Below, piece after piece: positions 1-8,522 of a stretch of 47,158 nucleotides of DNA. The stretch comes from Nostoc sp. WHI. Lineage in GTDB: Bacteria > Cyanobacteriota > Cyanobacteriia > Cyanobacteriales > Nostocaceae. How positions within the stretch are numbered: the first letter of the stretch is position 1; the number at the start of each line of letters is the position of its first letter. The position numbers were made by a program, and so were the translations under genes. Location: NCBI RefSeq assembly GCF_015714725.1, contig NZ_WBKM01000097.1:1-47158 (forward strand), read 5' to 3'. The notes under the pieces are model-generated. The model saw only the letters and a program-made list of their open reading frames with translations. It was not told where the DNA came from and did not search any database.

Positions 1-90
1 TCCGAGTTCAAAGGTCGAAGTTCCGAGTTCAGAGCTAGTAATGAATAGAAATTGCAACTTCATGCAGACTCACCTTGACATCGCTACTCC

Positions 91-224
91 TAATACAGTT
101 CGGTTAACGTACTTATTCCTCGAAGATCCCCCCAACCCCCCTTAAAAAAGGGGGGATAATATCTCTTTTACCCCCTTTTTAAGGGGGTCGCCGTAAGCGG
201 GGGGATCTTATCCGAACAGTATTG
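91..224. mobile_element. MITE-like palindromic element, copy 1
   Basis: The element runs from AATACAGTTCGGTTAAC at the left to a right end whose reverse complement reads CAATACTGTTCGGATAAG. Its interior holds two G/C-run palindromes of the form CCCCCC-TTAAAAAA-GGGGGG and CCCCC-TTTTTAA-GGGGG. It is flanked by a 20-bp direct repeat with one mismatch, TTGACATCGCTACTCCTAAT at 75-94 and TTGACAGCGCTACTCCTAAT at 222-241, which overlaps the ends. No ORF is inside. It lies just beyond the paoC stop, so its hairpins could also end that transcript. The same two ends recur inverted at 39323-39631. Confidence 0.7.
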
Positions 225-248
225 ACAGCGCTACTCCTAATTTTCCAA

Positions 249-2360
249 TTACAACAACTTGTCAGGTGTAATGGGTAAATCACGGATGCGCTTACCTGTG
301 GCATGATAAACCGCATTAGCGATCGCTGCTGAAACACCTGTAATCCCAATCTCGCCTACACCTCTTACACCTGCTGGGTTGAAGTTTAGGTCAGGTTCGC
401 CGACGAAGAACACCTCAATGCGAGGAATGTCTGCATGGGTTGGGAAGTGATAGGTAGCAAGGTCATAAACCACGGGATAGCCAATGTTTGGATCAAGATG
501 GCACTCCTCCATTAAGGCTTGCCCGATACCCATGATCACACCACCACGGACTTGACTCGCTGCTGTCTTAGAGTTAATGACTCGTCCGATATCCATCACT
601 GACACCCAGCGCGTCACTCGTAAACGTCCGATTTCTTCATCCACACTGACTTCGCAAAAATGTGCGCCCCAAGACTGAAACGCCCATTTCTTCGCTTCAT
701 CATCGGGGGCAGAAGATGCTGTGGCTTCAATTGCTGCCCGGCCAGACTCACCCAGAGTTACAAACGCCTCCTTTGCAGTCTTAGCATTAGCAGTTTTCAA
801 AACTTGCTCACAAGCTGCCATCACCGCCGGGACAAGGGATGCTGTCATCTTGGAACCACCTGCTAAACCCCCATCTGGTAGTAACGAGTCGCCCAACTCT
901 ACGTGTATTCCTTCGACAGGTAGCCCCAATGCCTCTGCTGCTGTGGCTGCAACAACTGTATACGCGCCAGTGCCCATGTCATTCCCGGCTGTGAGCAGAT
1001 GGGCAGTACCGTCTGATAGCAGCCGTACCTTGACTGATGCTTTACCCCGCAAGCCGGGGAAGGTTGATGCTGCCATTCCCCAGCCGACAAGTTTACCATC
1101 GCGTGTTAAAGAACGTGGCTGTTTTGGTCTATCTTTCCAGCCAAATTGCTCCGCACCAACTCGCAAACAGTCAGCAAAATGTTTGGCTGAGAACGGCAGA
1201 TCCTTACGCTGGTGTTCTTTAGCTTCGTTTTTTAAGCGCAGTTCTACTGGGTCGATTTTTAACATCCAGGACAGTTCATCCATTGCCGACTCTAACGCCC
1301 ACATCCCAGGATTTTCTCCAGGGCCGCGCATGAATGTTGGTGTACCGATGTTCAGCACCGCTAGCTCCTGCTTCAGTTGCAGATTTGGCGCTGTGTACAT
1401 AACTGGCGTGACCCCAGTACAGGGTTCTGCGTAGACTTCCACTGGTGAGGTACAGGATTTGGCCTCGTGGGCGATCGCAGTTAAAATACCATCAGCAGTT
1501 GCTCCTAAACGCATAGTTTGCTCGGTTTCGGAGCGGTGTCCTGAGTTCGCTGTCATTTGTCTGCGGCTAAGGACGACTCTGAGAGGACGCTGGAGTTTAC
1601 GGGCAGCCGCAGCACAGAGAATACCGTGAGGCCAGGGTAAGGCTTTGCAGCCAAAAGCTCCACCCAGGAAGGGCGTGACGATGCGAACCCGCTCAGATGG
1701 CAGTCCGAAGAGTTCCGCATAAGTGCGTTGGCTTCCCAACACCCACTGCGACGGTTCGTAAACAGTGAGTGAATTTGCATCTTGCCAGTGGGCAATGATG
1801 GCATGGGGTTCCATCGGCGCGTGCATTTCGGTGGAAGTCTTGTAGGTAGCTGTAAGTTTCGTTGTTGCACTTGCCACCCCTGTCGCAAAATTCCCCTTTT
1901 CAAACTTTGACTCCTCACCCATCTGCGGTGGCTCTTTGAAGGTAGCTTTTGCAGCTTCCACCACTGGCTTTTGAGTTGCGTATTCCACCTTGACTAAATG
2001 CGCCGCGTCACGTGCCCGCTCAAAGGTGTCTGCCACTACCAAACCGATAATTTGCCCCGCATAGTGAATTTTGTCATCCGACAACGGCAGACGAGCCTCG
2101 TAGATTTTCGAGGATACAAAGTCGTTGGTTGGCATAAACACCTTGGGCAAGTTTTTATGCGTGAAAACATCTATTACACCTACTGCCTTTTCTGCCGCAC
2201 CAGTGTCGATGCTTTTAATTTGCCCATTAGCAATGCTGGCGGTGACAAGATAACCGTGAACTAGACCCGGAATTTGATGCTCTGCGGCGTAGGTTGCCGT
2301 GCCTGTAACCTTTGCCCGTCCATCCTTGCGGCTGACGTCAGTCCCAATTACTTTATTCAA
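249..2360 (-). CDS. paoC: Molybdopterin-binding (large) subunit of a PaoABC-type aldehyde oxidoreductase
   Basis: This 703-residue protein is a xanthine-oxidase-family catalytic subunit of the YagR/PaoC kind (E. coli PaoC is of similar length). It should bind the molybdenum cofactor and oxidise an aldehyde to an acid, passing electrons to the Fe-S and FAD subunits. The Mo-binding loop GGAFG is at residues 233-237, and the presumed catalytic base is Glu670 in RGVGEIG near the C terminus. The start ATG overlaps the stop of the FAD subunit gene by four bases, so the three genes are translationally coupled. It has no export signal; in PaoABC the whole complex is exported by the Tat signal on the small subunit. 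The substrate cannot be read from the sequence. No PaoD/XdhC-like maturation chaperone gene is adjacent, whereas E. coli has one downstream. Confidence 0.88.
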   Translation of the reverse strand: MNKVIGTDVSRKDGRAKVTGTATYAAEHQIPGLVHGYLVTASIANGQIKSIDTGAAEKAVGVIDVFTHKNLPKVFMPTNDFVSSKIYEARLPLSDDKIHYAGQIIGLVVADTFERARDAAHLVKVEYATQKPVVEAAKATFKEPPQMGEESKFEKGNFATGVASATTKLTATYKTSTEMHAPMEPHAIIAHWQDANSLTVYEPSQWVLGSQRTYAELFGLPSERVRIVTPFLGGAFGCKALPWPHGILCAAAARKLQRPLRVVLSRRQMTANSGHRSETEQTMRLGATADGILTAIAHEAKSCTSPVEVYAEPCTGVTPVMYTAPNLQLKQELAVLNIGTPTFMRGPGENPGMWALESAMDELSWMLKIDPVELRLKNEAKEHQRKDLPFSAKHFADCLRVGAEQFGWKDRPKQPRSLTRDGKLVGWGMAASTFPGLRGKASVKVRLLSDGTAHLLTAGNDMGTGAYTVVAATAAEALGLPVEGIHVELGDSLLPDGGLAGGSKMTASLVPAVMAACEQVLKTANAKTAKEAFVTLGESGRAAIEATASSAPDDEAKKWAFQSWGAHFCEVSVDEEIGRLRVTRWVSVMDIGRVINSKTAASQVRGGVIMGIGQALMEECHLDPNIGYPVVYDLATYHFPTHADIPRIEVFFVGEPDLNFNPAGVRGVGEIGITGVSAAIANAVYHATGKRIRDLPITPDKLL

Positions 2361-3352
2361 GCTACGCCTCCTCCTTGAGCTGAAACCGTGAGTGCGCGAC
2401 GAATTGCCCGCCTTGCCAAGTCAACTTTGAAACTGTTGTGAGTTAATGGCTTGGCTCCTTGAAGTGCAATTTCTGCCGCTTGTTGAAACGTTGCAGTATT
2501 AGCAGTCTTGCCGATTAAAAACTTTTCTGCTTCTGTTGGCCGCCAAGGTTTATGAGCTACGCCACCCAAAGCCAAGCGGACATCCTTAATGCGATCGCCT
2601 GCTAAATCAAGAGCAGCCGCTACAGAGATTAACGCAAAAGCATAAGAAGTGCGATCGCGTAACTTTAGATAAACCCCTGATTTGGCAAAGGGCATTGGGG
2701 GAATAATCACCGAGGTAATCAACTCACCTGGCTCTAAGTTTGTGTCTCGCTGGGGTGTGTTTTCTGGTAGTCGGTGAAAGTCTGTAAATGGAATCTGCCG
2801 CCTACCTTTAGTGCCTTCCACAACAACAACAGCATCCAGAGCCGCAAGCGGGACACACATATCCGAGGGTTGAACTGCCACACATTGGTCACTAGCCCCC
2901 AGGATGGCGTGCATTCGGTTGATGCCCGTTGCTGCCGGACAGCCGCTTCCCGGTTGCCGTTTGTTGCAAGCAAAGGCAGTATCGTAATAGTAGGGACAGC
3001 GAGTGCGTTGTAGTAGGTTGCCGCCTACGGTTGCCATATTGCGGATTTGCTGAGACGCACCAGCCAGAATCGCCCGGGACAATATTGGATAATCGCGGCG
3101 AACATCTTCATGGTCTGCCACTGCTGTGTTACTTACCATCGCTCCAATGCTCAAACCACCCGCGCTTGTCCGTTCAATGCGCTTCATCTCTAATCGAGAG
3201 ATGTCAATCAGTTGCGATGGCTCATCAAGGAAAACTTTCAAACGGTCAACCAAATTTGTACCGCCTGCAATCAACATTGCATTTTGGTCAGTAGTTGCCC
3301 GTTGAACGGCATCTTTCACAGAAGTAGCACGGATGTAAGTGAAGTTCTTCAT
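2357..3352 (-). CDS. paoB: FAD-binding subunit with an extra [4Fe-4S] loop
   Basis: This 331-residue protein is the medium, FAD-binding subunit of the complex. FAD motifs are visible as AGGTN (residues 29-33) and TVGGNL (108-113). It also has the cysteine-rich insertion that sets PaoB apart from ordinary xanthine dehydrogenase FAD subunits: Cys119, Cys129, Cys138 and Cys157, with KRQPGSG between the second and third. In E. coli PaoB this loop binds a [4Fe-4S] cluster, so the same is expected here. The gene shares ATGA overlaps with both neighbours (2357-2360 and 3349-3352). Family membership is firm; the electron acceptor is unknown. Confidence 0.87.
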   Translation of the reverse strand: MKNFTYIRATSVKDAVQRATTDQNAMLIAGGTNLVDRLKVFLDEPSQLIDISRLEMKRIERTSAGGLSIGAMVSNTAVADHEDVRRDYPILSRAILAGASQQIRNMATVGGNLLQRTRCPYYYDTAFACNKRQPGSGCPAATGINRMHAILGASDQCVAVQPSDMCVPLAALDAVVVVEGTKGRRQIPFTDFHRLPENTPQRDTNLEPGELITSVIIPPMPFAKSGVYLKLRDRTSYAFALISVAAALDLAGDRIKDVRLALGGVAHKPWRPTEAEKFLIGKTANTATFQQAAEIALQGAKPLTHNSFKVDLARRAIRRALTVSAQGGGVA

Positions 3353-4065
3353 GTGACCATCTCCTGGGGTTCATTGACCATCACAGTTGCCGCAGGAGAG
3401 GGCGGTTTTTGTCCCATTACCTGCTGGACTGCTGCCACAATGCCGTTGTAAGCGCTACATCGACAGAGATTACCACTTAGTCGCTCCTTAATTTCAGCTT
3501 CCGAGAGTTCGGCCAACTGTGGAGGACGAGTTAAATCTGGTGTGACGACGCTGGCACAGCCGCGTTTAACTTCATCAAGTAAGGCAACAGAAGCACAAAT
3601 TTGTCCTGGGGTACAATAGCCGCACTGTAAGCCATCGTTATCAATGAATGCTGCCTGCATTGGATGCAGAGTATCGCCCTTTGCTAGCCCTTCAATGGTG
3701 ACGATCGCTTTGCCTTCCTGCATCACCGCCAGAGTCAGGCAAGAATAAACTCGCTGACCATCGATCAAAACAGTACAGGCCCCACACTGCCCATGATCGC
3801 ACCCTTTTTTGCTGCCCACTAGCCCCAGGCGATCGCGCAGGGCGTCTAAGAGTGTGACACGCGGCTCAAGGTCGAGTGTTTGCTGCTCACCGTTAACAGT
3901 AAGTTTCACGTTTATCTCACCTGGGTTACTCTGAATAGCGTCTTTTGCTACGGTTGTCTGATTAAGTAATGAGGGAGCGGCTATAGCCGTTCCGGCAGCA
4001 GTAAGTGCCCGTCCCAAAAAACCGCGTCGGGATGTTTTTTCTACCCCTTTTTTCTTGTGTTGCAT
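3349..4065 (-). CDS. paoA: [2Fe-2S] subunit with Tat signal peptide
   Basis: This 238-residue protein is the small iron-sulfur subunit. Residues 12-18 read SRRGFLG, a twin-arginine motif, followed by an Ala-rich hydrophobic stretch to about residue 31, so the folded complex is probably exported through Tat to the periplasm. The plant-ferredoxin-type cluster ligands are Cys89, Cys94, Cys97 and Cys109. The second [2Fe-2S] cluster uses Cys148, Cys151, Cys201 and Cys203 (QCGYC and LCRC). It is the first gene of the operon, with the other two subunits following by 4-bp overlaps. The intergenic region upstream (4066-4535) should hold the promoter, but I could not assign one. Confidence 0.88.
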   Translation of the reverse strand: MQHKKKGVEKTSRRGFLGRALTAAGTAIAAPSLLNQTTVAKDAIQSNPGEINVKLTVNGEQQTLDLEPRVTLLDALRDRLGLVGSKKGCDHGQCGACTVLIDGQRVYSCLTLAVMQEGKAIVTIEGLAKGDTLHPMQAAFIDNDGLQCGYCTPGQICASVALLDEVKRGCASVVTPDLTRPPQLAELSEAEIKERLSGNLCRCSAYNGIVAAVQQVMGQKPPSPAATVMVNEPQEMVT

Positions 4066-4535
4066 GATTCGTACTTCTAGATTGAATAATGCGGTAATTC
4101 TGAGAACTTAGGGATATGCCTAGCTATTTAGTATTGTGTACATAATTAAGTCCGAGTGCAGGTAATAGTCTATGGAAATAAGGAAAAATCAGACAAATAT
4201 ACCTTTTTGAATAGCCGGATTATCTTCTCATGTGTAGATTTAGGATAATATTCATCTTTGCTATTTCATTGACTAGAGCGATCGTTCACTAAAATATATT
4301 GACGAAAACGAAATATTGTGTAGTTGGTTCAAATCTTCATCCAAGTATGTTCAGTTTAATTCCCCTACCTCTACAGGCAGTAAGTTTTGCGGTAGGGTTC
4401 AAATCCCCAGACGCTTTAGGATGAGCTAACGCTACGTTCGCGGAGCGCGCTGCCCTGAGCTTGCCGTTCGCGGAGCGTCTCGTAGAGAAGGGTCTCGTCG
4501 AGAGCCGTCATTACGAATTACGAATTACGAATTAT
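4066..4535. other. Intergenic region with palindromic repeat and STRR
   Basis: No gene is seen in this 470-bp stretch. The left part is AT-rich and faces the paoA start. From about 4433 to 4509 there is an interspersed repeat containing TTCGCGGAGCG twice with a nearby AGAGAAG; the same GTTCGCGGAGCGTCTC core recurs near 43405. It ends in ATTACGA heptamers that abut the stop of the Rieske gene. Confidence 0.5.
4510..4530. repeat. STRR, ATTACGA x3
   Basis: Three exact tandem copies of the heptamer ATTACGA followed by the variant ATTATTT. This matches the short tandemly repeated repetitive sequences of heterocystous cyanobacteria. The same heptamer recurs at 15068-15081 and 35748-35761. Confidence 0.85.
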
Positions 4536-5588
4536 TTAGGCACGCCAACGGAGTATCTGACCCTTAACAGGGTTTACAAATGGTCTTCCTTCAGCCACAG
4601 ACTTAGCATACTCCCGCTTTAACTGGTAGTACCACTGCGCCTGCATATCTGAGTCCTTAATCAATCGCAGCACAGGATTATATTTAAGTCCAATCTGCTG
4701 CTTTTCCACTACAGTTCGATCTTGTCCAATAAAAGTTTGCGCCAATATATGCATCAGTGGCTTGAAAAATCCCACCCAACGCAGTGTCCAGTAAAGAGCA
4801 AAAGTTACCTCAGTTTCTGTGTCCGAAATGGGTGTAACTGCCGTTAAATTACAGACTCGATGGTTTCCAATGGTGGTTTCTTCGATTCTGACTCCAGGTA
4901 AACGAAAAGAAATCTCCGTTTCCGGCAGACCACCGCCAATTAGCCAGTATAATCGACCCCCATTCTCTGGTAATCGGTGTCGTCGCATTGTAAAACCGTA
5001 GGGTGAAGCGTCAAATTGCTTTACTTCTTCGTGCAGTTGCTCATTTCGCCACCACCAAGCGCGATGAACATAGGGAGAATGGGCAGGGTCCATCAGACCT
5101 ACCACTGCATGATCGATAAAACAAGGGAACCTGACGATTTTTACAAACTGTGGCGATCGCTCGTAAAATCCAGGAATTACTGGAATCTCCATCTCAGAAG
5201 CAGGTTGAGCGTTATCTGGATCAGTCATATATATCCAGATATTCCCTTGAGCTTCCCGAACTTCATAGAATTGTACATCAAAACGACTCAAATCAATCTC
5301 CTGATCTTCTACAAGAGATGGAATTGCAGTGCAGCGTCCAGCCTGATTAAAGCGCCAACCGTGGTAACAGCATTCCACTTCCTGTCCATTGAATCGACCA
5401 CAACTCAAGGGCACACCACGATGGGGACAAATATCCCGCATCGCAGAGATTTTGCCATCCTGGCCGCGGATTAACAGCACCGGTTCTCCTAAAAAGATGC
5501 GGCTGATCATCATACCTGGCTTGATCTGATAGCTAGGCAAAGCATAGTACCAAGTATTACGTAATACAAAATTGTCATTATTTTTCAT
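4536..5588 (-). CDS. Rieske [2Fe-2S] non-haem iron oxygenase
   Basis: The protein resembles the oxygenase component of VanA/PaO-type monooxygenases. With the ATG at 5588 it has 350 residues; an in-frame TTG nine codons upstream is possible, but neither start has a clear ribosome site. The Rieske ligands are CPH at residues 54-56 and C-C-Y-H at 73-76, with 16 residues between, as in the family. The mononuclear iron site is D-P-A-H-S-P-Y-V-H, giving Asp167, His170 and His175. No membrane segment is evident, unlike plant PaO. It would hydroxylate or demethylate an aromatic or related ring and needs a reductase partner, which is not in this window. It lies near the aldehyde oxidoreductase operon on the same strand, but 470 bp separates them, so a shared pathway is only a guess. 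Confidence 0.85.
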   Translation of the reverse strand: MKNNDNFVLRNTWYYALPSYQIKPGMMISRIFLGEPVLLIRGQDGKISAMRDICPHRGVPLSCGRFNGQEVECCYHGWRFNQAGRCTAIPSLVEDQEIDLSRFDVQFYEVREAQGNIWIYMTDPDNAQPASEMEIPVIPGFYERSPQFVKIVRFPCFIDHAVVGLMDPAHSPYVHRAWWWRNEQLHEEVKQFDASPYGFTMRRHRLPENGGRLYWLIGGGLPETEISFRLPGVRIEETTIGNHRVCNLTAVTPISDTETEVTFALYWTLRWVGFFKPLMHILAQTFIGQDRTVVEKQQIGLKYNPVLRLIKDSDMQAQWYYQLKREYAKSVAEGRPFVNPVKGQILRWRA

Positions 5589-5762
5589 AACTAACTGCGT
5601 CTGCCTTTGACACAACGAAAGTCATGGTTGATGAAATGGAAGGTTATGCTGGGAAACATTCTTTCAGGTTTTTAATAGCTGTAGGTAAATTCAACTGATG
5701 CACTTTTTAGTCATTCTCTCAGATTTGGGATAATCTGCGATCGCTCCGGGTGTGAAGTTGGA

Positions 5763-6935
5763 TTATTCATAACTCCTAACTATATTTTGTAACCCTTGCA
5801 CTAATCTTTCTATACCTTCTTTTGCCGTCTCTTTTTGCAGTGCCCCATAAGCAACACGTAGATAGCATCCATTATCCATACCAAAGGTTGTACCTGGAAT
5901 GACTGCTACTTTATATTCTTGAATTAGTCTTTTAACTAACTCAAAAGCATCAATTTGGGTATGAACTTTGAGGAAAAAATAGAACGCGCCATTGGCAGGG
6001 GTAATGCTACATAAGCCTTGTAGGCGGTTGAGAGAGTCGAGTACTAGTTGCCGTACTTCGGCGAGCGCTCCTATATTACTCTTCAAATACTCCTGTTTTG
6101 CCTGCAATGCTCCTAAAGCTGCATATTGAGAAATTACTGGCGGACAAATCAAAATTGTATCCTGAACTTTTTTGACGGACACAAATAAGTGTTTAGGAAT
6201 CACCATGTAGCCAATACGCCAACTGGCAAAACCGTATGCTTTAGAAAGGCTATAGAGGGAAATAGTGTACTGATTACTACCAAATGCACCAGGTGAAACG
6301 TGTTTTACCCCATTATAGGTAAAGTATTCATAAGCTTCATCGCTGATGTGGTAAATGCCGCGAGTGCCACATATTTGATTTACTTGATACAATGCCGCTT
6401 TTGAATAAACAACCCCAGTCGGATTATTTGGTGAAATTGTCACTACAGCCCGTGTTTTGGCAGTAATTGCTTGAGCGATCGCCTCAGGACGCAGTTGATA
6501 ATTTTCATCCGTTTCCACTAATACTGCACGACAACCAGCCATTGCGATCGCCATTTCGTGGTTGAAATAGTAGGGCGTATTCAAAATAATTTCATCGCCT
6601 GGGTTAGTGATAGCAAGAATGGCATTCATAAATCCCATGTTGCTTCCCGCCGTCACGACAATGCAGTTTTCCTCGTTAATTTCAATGCCGTTGAAAGCTT
6701 GCAATTTTCCTGCAAGTGCTGTCAGCAAGGGGGGAATTCCTTCAACTGATTTGTATAGATTATTAGTGGGTTCGACTAAGAATTTGGGTAAAAATTCTAT
6801 GGCTTCCGGTGGTGGACTGTAAGAAACAACACCCTGTCCCAGAGAGATTGTTCCAGGAGAGTTTTTAATTAGTTCCCCAACTATAGGAATAATTGGCGAC
6901 TGTACCACCTGCATACGAGACGTTAGGGATTCCAT
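5763..6935 (-). CDS. PLP-dependent class I/II aminotransferase
   Basis: This 390-residue protein is a fold-type I aminotransferase of the aspartate aminotransferase superfamily. It shows SPNNPTG at 168-174, SDEAYE at 198-203, the Schiff-base lysine Lys232 in SLSKAYG, and WRIGY at 239-243. The C-terminal substrate arginine is probably in YLRVAYG. I chose the ATG at 6935; a GTG six codons upstream is in frame. The amino donor is not predictable from the sequence. It is on the same strand as the Rieske gene 174 bp downstream and could be co-transcribed with it, but the gap leaves room for a separate promoter. Confidence 0.85.
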   Translation of the reverse strand: MESLTSRMQVVQSPIIPIVGELIKNSPGTISLGQGVVSYSPPPEAIEFLPKFLVEPTNNLYKSVEGIPPLLTALAGKLQAFNGIEINEENCIVVTAGSNMGFMNAILAITNPGDEIILNTPYYFNHEMAIAMAGCRAVLVETDENYQLRPEAIAQAITAKTRAVVTISPNNPTGVVYSKAALYQVNQICGTRGIYHISDEAYEYFTYNGVKHVSPGAFGSNQYTISLYSLSKAYGFASWRIGYMVIPKHLFVSVKKVQDTILICPPVISQYAALGALQAKQEYLKSNIGALAEVRQLVLDSLNRLQGLCSITPANGAFYFFLKVHTQIDAFELVKRLIQEYKVAVIPGTTFGMDNGCYLRVAYGALQKETAKEGIERLVQGLQNIVRSYE

Positions 6936-7416
6936 GTTTCGATGCTTATACACCTAGCTTTAGTATCTTTAGTAAATATAGGACTATGATTTGATTTCTG
7001 AAAAAACTCCGTACAGATCAAAGAGCATTCTTTCCCGTTGCCTCTTGCCTCTTGCCTGTTGCCTGCCTACCCAGATAAGTTCAAAAATCAAATCGGATTG
7101 CTATAGTATTTAGATTTACACAGTGCTGTACTAGTATTTTGTCTGATCAGTATGATAAGGTGGTAAAATACGATACGCTAATAGACGCTTTTAGCAGATG
7201 GAAAATAAATTCTTTCCCTCTGCTCTCTGGTTTTCTTCGGTAAAGGTTTTATCCGTGATTCGGAGTTACTGATACCATTTCTTCGTGAAGTTGCATATAT
7301 TTACTCACGACTACGTTCCCCTTACCAAGGAGGGACTAGATAAGGGTCTTGTTATGTGCATCTTCACACAGAATTAGTATGAATCGGGAACAATATAAAA
7401 CCAAAGGAATAAGAGA
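6936..7416. other. Intergenic region with TTGCCTC-type STRR
   Basis: No gene is seen in this 480-bp stretch between divergent genes. It contains four heptamer units at 7038-7065 (TTGCCTC, TTGCCTC, TTGCCTG, TTGCCTG). The promoters for the aminotransferase and for the haem protein should both lie here. Confidence 0.5.
7038..7065. repeat. STRR, TTGCCTC/TTGCCTG x4
   Basis: Four tandem heptamers, two TTGCCTC and two TTGCCTG, of the cyanobacterial STRR type. Confidence 0.8.
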
Positions 7417-7932
7417 ATGCGTTTGAGAAAGCTAGTCAGCTTTGGAATTTTTGTGCTGGTGTTAGTCATCGGAGTCGGTTTCACGTCAATTGCCCGTGGT
7501 TATGATTATCCTCCCCCACCTCAGCAGGTTGCGATCGCCCAACAAACAAGCGATCTCATGCTCAACACGTTGTTCGCGGCGCTGACACAGGAGTTCGACG
7601 AGACAACGCCGGATAATGTGGAGCAGGGTAAGCAGTCTATTTCGCTGATATTTAACGATCATAACAAAGATATGCGGTTGGTCGGCACCATTAATCCGCT
7701 ACGGGAAAATGATCGCCCCAGGGACAACTTCGAGCGTCAGGCAAACGCGTTGGCGCTGGCGGGGCAGGCATACACGTCCGTCCAGCAGGTGGACGATAAA
7801 TGGTACTATCGACGCTCGATCCCCCTCAGCAACTTCAGGGCGGAGTGTGCACTCTGCCACGTCAATTTACCAACTGGCCCCACGTCGGACTGGGTGGGCG
7901 CGCTCATGCTTAGGGTGCCGGTCAAAAGGTAG
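7417..7932 (+). CDS. Secreted Tll0287-like (DUF3365) c-type haem protein
   Basis: This 171-residue protein starts with a positively charged stretch and a hydrophobic segment (about residues 8-27), a signal peptide or membrane anchor. A single haem-attachment motif CALCH is at residues 144-148, close to the C terminus, in the arrangement of the Tll0287 family, whose function is not settled. It probably acts in the thylakoid lumen or periplasm as a haem-based sensor or electron carrier. The ATG follows AAAGGAATAAGAGA, a weak ribosome site. It stands alone, and a long GC-rich hairpin follows the stop. Confidence 0.75.
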   Translation: MRLRKLVSFGIFVLVLVIGVGFTSIARGYDYPPPPQQVAIAQQTSDLMLNTLFAALTQEFDETTPDNVEQGKQSISLIFNDHNKDMRLVGTINPLRENDRPRDNFERQANALALAGQAYTSVQQVDDKWYYRRSIPLSNFRAECALCHVNLPTGPTSDWVGALMLRVPVKR

Positions 7933-7946
7933 GAGTCAATGAGAGG

Positions 7947-8040
7947 AAAAGGGGCAGGGAACAGGGGGAGAACATAAATAAATTTATTTGCTCTAAAACT
8001 CTTGAATCTTAAATCCTCCCCCTGCCCCCCTGTCCCCTTT
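7947..8040 (+). terminator. Long-looped GC-rich inverted repeat after the haem protein gene
   Basis: The left arm is AAAAGGGGCAGGGAACAGGG and onward to 7970. The right arm begins CTCCCCCTG at about 8016 and ends GTCCCCTTT at 8040, pairing with it around a loop of about 45 bases. It is the likely end of the transcript, although it may equally be a dispersed repeat. Confidence 0.45.
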
Positions 8041-8165
8041 GGAGTTTAGGAAGCAAGCTACAAATTCTGCGGTGGGGCATTGCGTGAAATTAAAAGTGAG
8101 CTTCAGTTAATATTCGACGGAATACCGAAAGCCCCTGAGAGAGCTTACACTACATGGGGAGTATG

Positions 8166-8384
8166 TCACTCAATCGAAATCTGTTGAGGGCGAGTGGTTT
8201 TGCCATTATGTGCGTCCGTTCTGGTGCCAGTGTAACTATTTGAGCGGATCTGTTGGTCTAGCCAGCTTTTAACGGGATCGTCTGCAAGATTGAGCCGAAG
8301 CACTCCAGAAAATAATCCACCCACAAATGAGACTGGATGCTGGGTAAATTCTTTGAATATAGGTGACAATTCACTAATGAACAT
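8166..8384 (-). CDS. Small conserved cyanobacterial protein of unknown function
   Basis: The start is set at the ATG at 8384, which follows AGGAGACTCTTA, a good ribosome site; the reading frame is open 12 codons further but without such a site. The product has 72 residues. The N-terminal half (MFISELSPIFKEF, then FVGGLFSGVLRL) could form an amphipathic or short membrane-associated helix, and the C-terminal half is polar (DDPVKSWLDQQ). I do not recognise a domain. The sequence looks like a conserved small protein of heterocystous cyanobacteria, but that is an impression. Confidence 0.6.
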   Translation of the reverse strand: MFISELSPIFKEFTQHPVSFVGGLFSGVLRLNLADDPVKSWLDQQIRSNSYTGTRTDAHNGKTTRPQQISIE

Positions 8385-8522
8385 TAAGAGTCTCCTGGCG
8401 CTGCCGTAAAAAATTATCACATCTTAATTGATCGTAACCTGTCGAGGGATGTTGGGCATTGGGGAGAGGGGAAAGAGCCTAAGAAAGTTCTCCTCTGCTT
8501 CCCAGTCCCTAGTCATTTCGCC

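Noticed and set aside
721..1434. 237-codon frame antisense to paoC
   Set aside because: The minus-strand frame has complete molybdenum-enzyme motifs; the plus-strand product resembles nothing.
4390..4425. tRNA-like GGTTCAAATCC sequence
   Set aside because: Only a T-arm-like piece is present; no matching acceptor, D-arm or anticodon arm could be found.
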